Under the pieces are notes generated by a model. It was not told the DNA's origin. It did not search any database and saw only the letters and a program-made list of their open reading frames with translations. Shown here piece by piece: positions 25,817 through 33,556 of a stretch of 64,000 bases of DNA. The position numbers and the translations under genes are program-made. This DNA is from RUG13091 sp045113315 (GTDB lineage: Bacteria; Bacillota_I; Bacilli_A; RFN20; CAG-826): assembly GCA_045113315.1 (NCBI GenBank), contig JBGUIX010000001.1, positions 1 to 64,000 on the forward strand. The letters are read 5' to 3'. The first letter of the stretch is position 1; each line of letters opens with the position of its first letter.

Positions 25817-26054
25817 TGATGTCCACCAATCCTTGAAGAGAACCTTCTTCATAAAATTCTTTAAGTTCGTTAATTGTGTAAATGCAGACTTGGCAGTCCA
25901 TTAATGTCTTTGGATCATGGATAGCAAATACCACTGCGTTATCCCATAAACCAGCAACATATCTTGGCTTATTGAATAAGACTACTGAGCGGCCAATGAT
26001 GATACCCTTATCTTCTGTAATCTTTAGGGTAATTTCTAATTTGGAATCTTTCAT
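25809..26054 (-). CDS. Small hypothetical protein
   Basis: 81 aa. AAGGAG lies 9 nt upstream of the ATG. It is a short alpha/beta protein without recognised motifs (KLEITLKITEDKGIIIGRS at the start). It is first gene of the coupled run 26054-25149 and begins downstream of an intrinsic terminator, so it probably has its own promoter. Confidence 0.7.
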   Translation of the reverse strand: MKDSKLEITLKITEDKGIIIGRSVVLFNKPRYVAGLWDNAVVFAIHDPKTLMDCQVCIYTINELKEFYEEGSLQGLVDING

Positions 26055-26119
26055 TTTCTTTATCTCCTTACTATATATATCGCTCTACTGGCGACATTTA
26101 TCAACTTATATCTTTAGAT

Positions 26120-26152
26120 ATAAAGAAAAGGGTCATCCTCTCCAGGACACCC
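26120..26152 (-). terminator. Intrinsic terminator ending the phage-like operon
   Basis: On the minus strand GGGTGTCCT pairs with AGGATGACCC around GGAG, with a small bulge, and is followed by TTTTCTTT. It ends the leftward transcript that begins near 30.5 kb. Confidence 0.7.
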
Positions 26153-26161
26153 CCCTATTTT

Positions 26162-26278
26162 TCATTTTTCTAGAATCGATTTCAAATCCTGAAAATTTTG
26201 CCTTCCGTATTTCTGACGTCCTGCCCACGGTACTGCTACTTTATCTCTAAAAGAGATACCGGGGGGCGGGTCACTCAT
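26162..26278 (-). CDS. 38-residue coupled small protein
   Basis: ATG at 26278 overlaps the stop of the preceding gene (TGATG), so it would be translated by reinitiation. The peptide begins MSDPPPGISFRDKVAVPW and continues with a basic, Gln-rich helix ending LKSILEK. It has no family match by eye. The codons look normal, and the frame ends just before the terminator. A real small protein is likely but not certain. Confidence 0.45.
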   Translation of the reverse strand: MSDPPPGISFRDKVAVPWAGRQKYGRQNFQDLKSILEK

Positions 26279-26667
26279 CAATCTTTTTGAAAAAATACAT
26301 CAAAATCTTCCATGAATTTTTCTAGAGAATCTCTTCTGCTATAGATTGTTCTTAATCTAAATCTAGCAGCATGGATAGCTCTCCAATTATATTCTTTGCC
26401 GGTAAAATATTTGCCAGTTTTAAAGAAGCTGATTACATTTTCATAATCTTTCTTTGTATATGGAGCGACATCCACTCTTTGTCTGATATGAATTTCTTGT
26501 TGTTTATTTGTTTTAACCATGAAGATTTGACCAGCTTTAATTTTCTTTCTTAAGAATGAATCATAATTAGATTTCTCAGAAAACTTCACACCAGTGTCTG
26601 TAACAAAGCTACAACAGAGTAATTCACCTTCCATATGTGAATCTTTACAAATTGCATAATGTAACAT
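26278..26667 (-). CDS. Hypothetical phage-like protein
   Basis: 129 aa, ATG with AAAGGAGG about 9 nt upstream. It is basic (FLRKKIKAGQIFMVKTNK; AARFRLRTIYSRRDSL) with no motif I recognise. It follows the terminase-small-like gene by 20 nt in an operon of phage-type genes. Confidence 0.7.
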   Translation of the reverse strand: MLHYAICKDSHMEGELLCCSFVTDTGVKFSEKSNYDSFLRKKIKAGQIFMVKTNKQQEIHIRQRVDVAPYTKKDYENVISFFKTGKYFTGKEYNWRAIHAARFRLRTIYSRRDSLEKFMEDFDVFFQKD

Positions 26668-26687
26668 TTATCATTTCCTCCTTTCTT

Positions 26688-27311
26688 TTAATCTATTTCT
26701 TCGTCATCAGGCTCTTCAGAAGATTCTTCAACTGGAAGTGGCCCCACTTCTTTTTCTAGAGCCTTCTTTTGAATTTTCATTGTCTTGATGCGTTTCATAC
26801 TTTCGAGTGTTTCAATCTCATCATTAAGATCTTCTTCCTCATCAGTCATACGAATCCACTTCTCGCCTTCCGCTTTCTTCTCCATGATATTGATTTGGTC
26901 TTTTCTAGGGTTATAACCTCTACCAAACTTTGTTTGAAGAAGATATATAGCGGCTTGAGTGTCTGGAGGAATTTCTTTCTTAGTTTTAACAATTCTTTGT
27001 TTCTTCCTTCCAGTAACTCCATCCACCATTTCATAGGTCTGAACTTCATCTTCAAGTTTCATCCCTCTAGCGCGTTTTAATATCGCGTTCTCTAACTCAA
27101 CACGGAGGATGTCATCGCCTTCATCAAAGGCTTGTTGGACTTCCTTATGTTTTTGTTTTAGTGATATCAATGTTTTCTCAGTGATATGTAAGTTCTTAGC
27201 AATCTGCTTTTGAGTAGCGTTATCACTTACCCATCTTCTTATAGAAGATAAATATGTATCTGCAGTGCCATTTTTTACCCATTGTTGATAAGTATCAAGT
27301 TTCTTGCTCAT
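26688..27311 (-). CDS. Terminase small subunit-like DNA-binding protein
   Basis: 207 aa, ATG with AGGAGG 9 nt upstream. An N-terminal helix-turn-helix (ATQKQIAKNLHITEKTLI) is followed by a helical region and IPPDTQAAIYLLQTKFG, which resembles phage terminase small subunits. The C-terminus is a long charged coiled region ending in Glu/Asp. No large terminase gene is present here, so a satellite-type or decayed phage origin is likely. A transposase-like regulator is the main alternative. Confidence 0.65.
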   Translation of the reverse strand: MSKKLDTYQQWVKNGTADTYLSSIRRWVSDNATQKQIAKNLHITEKTLISLKQKHKEVQQAFDEGDDILRVELENAILKRARGMKLEDEVQTYEMVDGVTGRKKQRIVKTKKEIPPDTQAAIYLLQTKFGRGYNPRKDQINIMEKKAEGEKWIRMTDEEEDLNDEIETLESMKRIKTMKIQKKALEKEVGPLPVEESSEEPDDEEID

Positions 27312-27488
27312 TAACCGATAAACCTCCTAAAACTGTAATTATTAACTTTATTTATTTTTGTGATTTTAATTTTCATCTTTGTAATGCATCTCCTTAAATC
27401 TATGATTTATAGATAGTCATTTGTCCTATAATGTCCTTACCTAATAACCGATAATATACATTAGAGGTATTAAGACTATTTCTTATGA

Positions 27489-28397
27489 CTAGAATGGAAG
27501 GTCATCATCGTTCACTTCCACACTATCTAAGTCATGACTTTCTTCTGGGCTGGTATAGGTATTACCTAGGTCATCTCTAGGTTCTTCTATGGTATCGCTT
27601 GAATCTATATCGACATTATCAAACGCTTTATCCATCGCACTAACGAAGTAGACATATTTATCCTGGATCTTCCTATCATCGGTATAGATGAGCTTAAAGA
27701 TAGGTTTATCCTGATAATCCTTTTCACCAGTTGGAAGATAATGACAAACAGCTTTAATGAAGTATTCTAGTTTCACTTTGATATCCACCACATCTTTACC
27801 TTCTTTAAGAAGAGACTCAAAGTAGTTAAGATAATCTCTTAGCTGTAAGCAATTAATGCTGATGTATTTACAATCAATAAGTTTATTAACTAGTTCTTTG
27901 GCAAATGGATTTGCTTTTATCTCGTTTAATCTAGTTAAATCGTTATCTTTTGTTAAATTATCTTTAATTAAGTTATCTTCTATTAAATTAACTTGTGTTG
28001 ACACTTTGTCATCATCTTGTCGACAAATGATTTTTGAGACTGGAAGATTAGTCTCTCTTTCGGTATAAGAACCACGTTCATCGAAGAATAATAATTTCAA
28101 ATCATCAACATATTGTGATTCACACACTCTAGTTGGTTGAATTGAATTATTTATTCTCCATCCTTTAATAAGAATTAGTTTTTCTTGTCTAACAAGGACA
28201 AATCGCTTAGCGATGAGCATTTCTAAATCACCAACACCACAACCAGTGATTTTGATAACACTTCTAGCGTTATTGATATAGCCACGGTCATCAGCTTCCA
28301 TACCAAGTTGGAAGTATAGAAGCTGAGTGGACACAGGAAGATCGAGGAAGTCATCACTTCTAACGATTTTCTTTGAAAAGCAACGTCTAATCGCCAT
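27489..28397 (-). CDS. Phage replisome organiser-like protein
   Basis: About 302 aa from ATG 28397, chosen for GAGAGGGGG 7 nt upstream. The N-terminal winged-helix-like region (FSKKIVRSDDFLDLPVSTQ, then LGMEADDRGYINNARSV) matches phage replication initiators of the replisome organiser type. The C-terminus is acidic. It follows an excisionase-like gene, with which it overlaps. The role would be to load replication proteins at the element origin; the origin itself was not found. Confidence 0.78.
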   Translation of the reverse strand: MAIRRCFSKKIVRSDDFLDLPVSTQLLYFQLGMEADDRGYINNARSVIKITGCGVGDLEMLIAKRFVLVRQEKLILIKGWRINNSIQPTRVCESQYVDDLKLLFFDERGSYTERETNLPVSKIICRQDDDKVSTQVNLIEDNLIKDNLTKDNDLTRLNEIKANPFAKELVNKLIDCKYISINCLQLRDYLNYFESLLKEGKDVVDIKVKLEYFIKAVCHYLPTGEKDYQDKPIFKLIYTDDRKIQDKYVYFVSAMDKAFDNVDIDSSDTIEEPRDDLGNTYTSPEESHDLDSVEVNDDDLPF

Positions 28398-28569
28398 CGA
28401 ATGACCCCCTCTCAATCAAAGCTTTTAATGATTCACCGTAAATTCTCCATTGAGAGCCAACCTTAAACGCATCAAGTTTATGAGCTTTGATGTATCTAAT
28501 AATGCTTCTACGGCATAAACCTAATATTTCCATCACTTCATTAACGGAATAAGTTACTTTGTAAATCAT
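28387..28569 (-). CDS. Excisionase / MerR-like helix-turn-helix protein
   Basis: 60 aa from ATG 28569 with GGGGG 7 nt upstream. The sequence YSVNEVMEILGLCRRSIIRY, followed by KVGSQWRIYGESL, is the standard small winged-helix DNA-binding domain of excisionases. The neighbouring integrase supports a role in excision control. It overlaps both flanking genes by a few bases. Confidence 0.85.
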   Translation of the reverse strand: MIYKVTYSVNEVMEILGLCRRSIIRYIKAHKLDAFKVGSQWRIYGESLKALIERGSFDGD

Positions 28570-29315
28570 TTTGTTATCCCCCACTCTTTGAGTTTTAAAC
28601 GGAGATATTCAACTCCTTTTGCCGTAAGCATTGTTTGAGGAGTTACATGTTTACCAGAAGCATCAGATGAATATCTAATTTCCGCCAGTCCGTCATTAAC
28701 ATAATGTTGTTTTGGAACATTACATCCTTTTTCGTAATAGCAGAAACCTTTTTCACGAAGTAATTTGAACATGTTAATCTTTCCTAAATTTGGAATTGCC
28801 ATGCATTTAGCGAACGAACCAACAGTCATTAATCCTTCCGAATCTAAGAATCTATCAAAACCATCAACCTTTTCTTTAGCTATACCAATCCTTGGACAAA
28901 TTTTGTCCACCATTGCATCAACAAAATAATCATCGTTGATGATTTGTTCTTTAATTGCAGGAAGATTATTAACTTCAACAGCTGTAAAAAATTTGGTCTT
29001 AATCCAATCTTTAATTTGATTAGCTGTTTCCAACTTGCTTCCTTGACATAGTTCATAGAAACCATGGGAATTAATCAGGATCATCTTTTTATTTTGCTTG
29101 TGAGACCAAACGAGGTGTTTCACCCTGTTTGCTTCGCTTACATGACGATTAATAGCCGAACGTGGATCCAAATAACCGAGCATTTCACAGATATCTTTAC
29201 CACATAGCCATGTTTCGCCGTTCAATAAGATTGTTCTAACCAACCCAAAATCCTTATTGAAATTATCAACCGCGACAATTTCGTTTTGATTTGTTTTAAT
29301 TAATTCATTTGCCAT
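28566..29315 (-). CDS. Phage antirepressor (BRO-N and KilA-C domains)
   Basis: 249 aa. The BRO/prophage antirepressor N-terminal domain (LNGETWLCGKDICEMLGY, then NRHVSEANRVKH) is followed by a KilA-C-like C-terminal domain (MTVGSFAKCMAIPNLGKINM). AAAGGAG lies upstream of the ATG. Such proteins counteract repressors when an element is induced. The gene sits between integrase and excisionase. Confidence 0.88.
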   Translation of the reverse strand: MANELIKTNQNEIVAVDNFNKDFGLVRTILLNGETWLCGKDICEMLGYLDPRSAINRHVSEANRVKHLVWSHKQNKKMILINSHGFYELCQGSKLETANQIKDWIKTKFFTAVEVNNLPAIKEQIINDDYFVDAMVDKICPRIGIAKEKVDGFDRFLDSEGLMTVGSFAKCMAIPNLGKINMFKLLREKGFCYYEKGCNVPKQHYVNDGLAEIRYSSDASGKHVTPQTMLTAKGVEYLRLKLKEWGITK

Positions 29316-29316
29316 A

Positions 29317-30240
29317 TTATTTTGGCTCCTTTCTAAACAATTTAGATGAAACTACTAGCTCCGAATCATTCTCTTCTCTTTTAAGAGAGTGATTATAAAT
29401 TTGAGTGGTACTGATATCTCTATGACGAAGCACTTGTTGAGCTTCTTCTAAAGAGCCACCACTACGGAGGATTTCGCTGCAGACAAAATGTCGTAATGAA
29501 TGAGCGGACATATTCTTGTCCTCAAGACCAGCTTCTAGTAAGAAGTTCTTTATTACTTCTCTAATACTTCTGGTTCTTATAGGATTTCCATAGGAATTAT
29601 GTCCATGAGTGATGAATAGAGGAGAATATGAATCTCTTCTATTCGCTAGATAAGTTTCAATGATGTCATAGACTTCATCCGATATCTTGACGTATTCTGA
29701 TTTGTCATCTCTTCCTTTACCTCTTACATAGAGGATATGGGTTTTATTCACTATCGAAAGGTCTGCTACTTCCGCCCTTTCAACTTCTATAGTTCTTAGG
29801 CCAGTTGTAGCGATAAGTGAGAGAATCGCGTAATTGCGATAATCTTCTAATGATTGATATGACTTCTTTTTAGCGATATCGATGAGAAGAGAGACATCAT
29901 CGACTGTGAGGACATCTCTCTTCATCACTTTGGTGGTTTTCATTGAATTGATACCCACACTGATATCGGGATAAATCTCATTGCGTGCTAGGTAATGGAA
30001 GAATCCACGAAGGACCACTATTACTTTTTGAATTGATATAGGCGCTAATGTCTTACCTAAGTAATCTTTGTACTCGATGATATTCCTACTTTTTGGCATC
30101 TCGAGGTTTCTACTTCTCAAATACAATGAGAACTTCATAAGAATTGTTCTATAAGAACTCTTGGTAATTTGTGATCTATCTAAATCCTGAATAAAGGAAT
30201 CGATATCACTTTCAAAGAAATCTATCACTCTAGTCTCCAT
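29317..30240 (-). CDS. Tyrosine recombinase / integrase
   Basis: 307 aa with a SAM-like N-terminal domain and a catalytic domain carrying the conserved residues: Arg in TTGLRTIEVE, Lys in VRGKGRDDK, HSLRHF, then LRHRDISTTQIYNH with the Tyr nucleophile. Only a small overlap separates it from the XRE gene upstream. It probably integrates the phage-like block or resolves it. No att site could be assigned. Confidence 0.9.
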   Translation of the reverse strand: METRVIDFFESDIDSFIQDLDRSQITKSSYRTILMKFSLYLRSRNLEMPKSRNIIEYKDYLGKTLAPISIQKVIVVLRGFFHYLARNEIYPDISVGINSMKTTKVMKRDVLTVDDVSLLIDIAKKKSYQSLEDYRNYAILSLIATTGLRTIEVERAEVADLSIVNKTHILYVRGKGRDDKSEYVKISDEVYDIIETYLANRRDSYSPLFITHGHNSYGNPIRTRSIREVIKNFLLEAGLEDKNMSAHSLRHFVCSEILRSGGSLEEAQQVLRHRDISTTQIYNHSLKREENDSELVVSSKLFRKEPK

Positions 30241-30484
30241 ACAATTCTTTTTCTTTTAGTCGTTGAAGCTTATTTTGGTATTTTTCTTCGAGTTGATATA
30301 TATCTTCTAAAGAGATACCAAGCGTATGTGCTATACGACCCATAATCACTAGAGATACTTTGCCACCGCGTTCACCACTTTCGAGCCTGGCGTAATGTTG
30401 ATATGACATGCCAGCTTCTCTAGCAACTTGGCGTTGGCTATAATCTTTTTTTGCTCTTAAATCTATTAAGTAGCTTCTAACCAT
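30230..30484 (-). CDS. XRE-family transcriptional regulator
   Basis: 84 aa, a single helix-turn-helix domain (KKDYSQRQVAREAGMSYQHY, then ARLESGERGGKVSL) with a lysine-rich tail. AAAGGAG precedes the ATG. It is divergent from the repressor-like gene at 30707, with a 220-nt control region between, as in lysogeny switches. Confidence 0.88.
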   Translation of the reverse strand: MVRSYLIDLRAKKDYSQRQVAREAGMSYQHYARLESGERGGKVSLVIMGRIAHTLGISLEDIYQLEEKYQNKLQRLKEKELYGD

Positions 30485-30620
30485 ATTTTTTACTCCTTTC
30501 TAACCAGAGTTTTTCCTGATTGCAACTCAATGATAAACCGCGTTTTTTCATTCTCAAAAAATCAATAGAAAAAAGTAAAATATTTTCCTGTGGGGAAATT
30601 ATAAGTATAGTGAAATTACC

Positions 30621-30636
30621 ACTACTACAAAGTAGT
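30621..30636. promoter_or_regulatory. Candidate operator in the divergent switch region
   Basis: ACTACT and AGTAGT form a perfect 6-bp inverted repeat around ACAA, placed upstream of the rightward promoter and near the leftward XRE promoter. A repressor-binding site is the simplest reading. Confidence 0.45.
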
Positions 30637-30656
30637 AAGTATATTTTTATATCAAA

Positions 30657-30685
30657 TTGTCATTTTCCTAAAAATAATGTACAAT
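30657..30685 (+). promoter_or_regulatory. Sigma-A promoter for the repressor-like gene
   Basis: TTGTCA at 30657 and TACAAT at 30680 are separated by 17 nt, close to consensus, 22 nt before the start codon. Confidence 0.65.
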
Positions 30686-30706
30686 AATTAAGCGAGGTGA
30701 ATGAAA

Positions 30707-31558
30707 ATGGAAAAGAAATCCAACTTATTTGATGTAATGAATGCGCTTGATAACAATGAAAGCGATGAATATTTTTTAATTAATTTTAGCGAGTCAAAAG
30801 CCGCTATTCAAAACAGAATCCAAGAAGCCTTAGCCGCAATCGCGCCATCGATGAATAGAATCGCTGAAGGTGCTAAAGCAGCAAAGAATTATAAAAATGA
30901 CTTAACAAAATCTGAATATCATGGGATTGAAGTTGAAAGCTTCTTAAAGAGGATTAGTCCAACAGCTGAAATAAAGCAATTATGCCAATATACTGGTATT
31001 ACTCCTTCTGCTATGAGCAAATACATAAGTGGAGAAAGCGATATCCCTGGATCTAAATTAATTAGAATCTCAAACGCACTTGAGGTTTCTAGCGATTTAA
31101 TTCTTAAACAAAAGAGTTTAACTGATAACGTTAGATTCGTTGACGACAAGATTAAACTTTATAAATTCAATTCAGCTACTGGCGATATCATGATAGAAAA
31201 CCAGGAATACAATTTAACAAGCGAACTTCCCATATTAGATAACTACACTCAAATAGTAAGATTCCCAGAACCATTAAAGTTTTTAGGATTAAAAGAAAAT
31301 TCAATTCTTGTCATTAGTAAAGATGTTAATTTGTTAGATAAATTAGAAAGACCACGCATTGCATGTTTATATGATTGGCGAAAACATCAATATTTCTTTG
31401 CTAAAATAATGAGACAAAAGGATAGAGATGGGAATTATATCGACAACAATCGCTTTGATTACTTCGATGGAGTAGAAAGACGCTCTTGTGGAAAGCGTGA
31501 AATGAAAGAAATGTTCAAATTCTTTGTATTAAAAGGGTTTGTTGATTATCAATATTAA
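30707..31558 (+). CDS. Repressor-like protein with central helix-turn-helix and S24-like C-terminus
   Basis: 283 aa from ATG 30707, which has GAGGTGA 7 nt upstream; the ATG at 30701 is too close to that site. After a helical N-terminus, a helix-turn-helix (LCQYTGITPSAMSKYISGES) lies near residues 90-115. The C-terminal half is beta-rich and may be a LexA/S24-like peptidase or dimerisation domain, but I do not see a clear Ser-Lys pair. It is divergent from the XRE/integrase operon, so it is likely the element's master repressor. Confidence 0.7.
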   Translation: MEKKSNLFDVMNALDNNESDEYFLINFSESKAAIQNRIQEALAAIAPSMNRIAEGAKAAKNYKNDLTKSEYHGIEVESFLKRISPTAEIKQLCQYTGITPSAMSKYISGESDIPGSKLIRISNALEVSSDLILKQKSLTDNVRFVDDKIKLYKFNSATGDIMIENQEYNLTSELPILDNYTQIVRFPEPLKFLGLKENSILVISKDVNLLDKLERPRIACLYDWRKHQYFFAKIMRQKDRDGNYIDNNRFDYFDGVERRSCGKREMKEMFKFFVLKGFVDYQY

Positions 31559-31680
31559 TTAAGTCGTCTCTAGGTGCCGTGACATCTACAAGATAATCAT
31601 TTATTCTATAGTTGGCTCTCGAGATTAACTTCTCAATAATTCAGATGATATTCCTTCACGTTTGTGGAGGAATTTTATTT

Positions 31681-31842
31681 GTGACGAAACATGTCCGCTA
31701 CGAATTCCAAGTAGCGATATTAGATAAGTTATTAAAGGAAAAGAAAATCTCGTACCAGGAATGGTATGGCATTTTAACTATGCTTCGTCTTGAATGCAAA
31801 CTCCCTACAATAAATAATATCAACATAGTTGATATTAAGTGA
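31681..31842 (+). CDS. Small SHOCT-like protein ahead of recombinases
   Basis: 53 aa from GTG 31681, with GGAGG 10 nt upstream. An open frame extends to 31612 but lacks a better start. RYEFQVAILDKLLKEKKISY followed by QEWYGILTMLR resembles SHOCT-type short helical domains seen beside recombinase genes. The function is unknown. The stop lies 20 nt before the first recombinase start. Confidence 0.6.
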   Translation: MTKHVRYEFQVAILDKLLKEKKISYQEWYGILTMLRLECKLPTINNINIVDIK

Positions 31843-31861
31843 GTTTTACGGCAATATACAC

Positions 31862-33556
31862 ATGATGGAAAAAGAAGTAATTACAGTCGCTAGTCCAAGC
31901 CAATATATTCTCTCTCATGGATTGAACACCAAGAAGAAACGTGTTGCAGCGTATGCTCGCGTCTCTTCTAAAAAGGATGAACAAATCCATTCTTTTGAGA
32001 ATCAGATTAATTACTACACCAAGCTCATTGGAGAGAATCCTGAATACGAATTTGTTGGTATGTATTCTGATAAAGGTATTACTGGCACTTGTTTAAAACA
32101 TAGAGATGGCCTAAATGCGATGGTTAGTGACGCTAAAGCGGGTTTGATTGATATGATTTACGTTAAATCCATATCTAGATTCGGTAGAAACACTGTCGAT
32201 ATTTTATCCATCGTTAGAGATTTAAGAAGTAAGGGTATAAACATTTATTTTGAAAAAGAATCTTTAGATTCTATTAATCCAGATAACGATATGCTTATCA
32301 CTGTCCACTCGTCAATGTCACAACAAGAATCTAAAAACATCTCAGATAACGTTAAATGGTCAATTAGAAAGAAAATGCAAAGAGGGGAATGGCATATTCC
32401 AACCGATAAGTTTTTAGGCTTTAAAACTGATGAAAACGGCGACGTTATCATCGATGAAGAACAAGCTGAAATAGTAAAGGCTATCTTTAATCTATATCTT
32501 GCTAATAAACCTATTAGTGAAATTATCGACTTTTTAGAAAATAACCACTACTTAACTGGATCTGGCAAAGCCAAATGGCATCGTCAAAATATTATGGTCA
32601 TTCTTCAAAATGAAAAATATTGTGGCGATATGATTCTTCAAAAGACAGTTGTTACTGATTATTTATCTCATGAATCTAAAGATAATACGGATGGAAAATA
32701 CGCAGAACAATATTTAGTGAAGAACCACCACCCAGCGATTATTTCTCGCGACACTTTCGATTTGGTTCAATTAATCATTAAACGCAAGAAAGATGAAGAT
32801 AGATTCCTTCGCCCTGATAAAGATAATCCATTATCCACGAAACTTTATTGTGGAGAATGTGGCAAGCCATTAATCTATCAAACTAGAAAAAATGGCCACC
32901 ATGTTTTTGCCTGTAATATCAATAGAAGAAATGTCATTTATAGCAAATGCGAATCTAAACCAATTAGATATGATGAAATCTCTTCTATTTGTATTAAGGC
33001 TTTAAAAGAATATTATCCAGAAGACACTATCAAAGCGGAATTAAATAAAGTGTTATCTATTATTGATAATAATGCATCTAAGTCTGAACAAATTAACAAT
33101 GTTAAAGAGCTCATTAACATCGATGAAGATAAATTAGCGAAAATCGTTAAAACAATGACTGATGGGGACAATAATGATCCAGTCGCTTTATCCTCTCAAT
33201 ATAAACAAATTAAAAAGCATCTTACTGAATTAAAGAAAGAATATGAATTACTTAACGATGATTCATATAAATCATTCCTTTCTAAAGCAAGATGTAACGA
33301 TATTATCGCCGCGGTTAATGATGTGAATTCAGATGAATGTTATTTAAAGCTAGTCGATGAAGTCATCGTTAAAGGTAGAAATATCGTCATCATCGATAAT
33401 AACGGCGAGCTTGTTTCTAAAGAAAAAATTAGTAATCACATCAAAAGTCTTATGAAATTACCAGCTGAGATTGAAGGAACTTATTCATCATCAATTTCTG
33501 GCAAAGTTTATCAATATAAAGTTGTGAGGTTAGTAAAACAATGGAACAAAAAGTAA
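31862..33556 (+). CDS. Large serine recombinase 1
   Basis: About 564 aa. The resolvase catalytic domain begins RVAAYARVSSKKDEQ with the Ser nucleophile; SISRFGRNTVDIL follows. A recombinase domain (GFKTDENGDVIIDEEQAEIV) and a zinc ribbon (LYCGECGKPL...CNINRRN...C) come next, then a coiled coil. ATG 31862 is used; no clear ribosome-binding site is visible. The stop overlaps the second recombinase by 16 nt. Paired large serine recombinases of this kind often act together to move integrative elements. Confidence 0.92.
   Translation: MMEKEVITVASPSQYILSHGLNTKKKRVAAYARVSSKKDEQIHSFENQINYYTKLIGENPEYEFVGMYSDKGITGTCLKHRDGLNAMVSDAKAGLIDMIYVKSISRFGRNTVDILSIVRDLRSKGINIYFEKESLDSINPDNDMLITVHSSMSQQESKNISDNVKWSIRKKMQRGEWHIPTDKFLGFKTDENGDVIIDEEQAEIVKAIFNLYLANKPISEIIDFLENNHYLTGSGKAKWHRQNIMVILQNEKYCGDMILQKTVVTDYLSHESKDNTDGKYAEQYLVKNHHPAIISRDTFDLVQLIIKRKKDEDRFLRPDKDNPLSTKLYCGECGKPLIYQTRKNGHHVFACNINRRNVIYSKCESKPIRYDEISSICIKALKEYYPEDTIKAELNKVLSIIDNNASKSEQINNVKELINIDEDKLAKIVKTMTDGDNNDPVALSSQYKQIKKHLTELKKEYELLNDDSYKSFLSKARCNDIIAAVNDVNSDECYLKLVDEVIVKGRNIVIIDNNGELVSKEKISNHIKSLMKLPAEIEGTYSSSISGKVYQYKVVRLVKQWNKK

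Noticed and set aside
27312..27400. 21-codon ORF just before the terminase-small-like gene, ending in TAATG overlap
   Set aside because: Its ribosome-binding site is about 15 nt from the ATG, the peptide is low-complexity, and the next gene has its own strong AGGAGG site.
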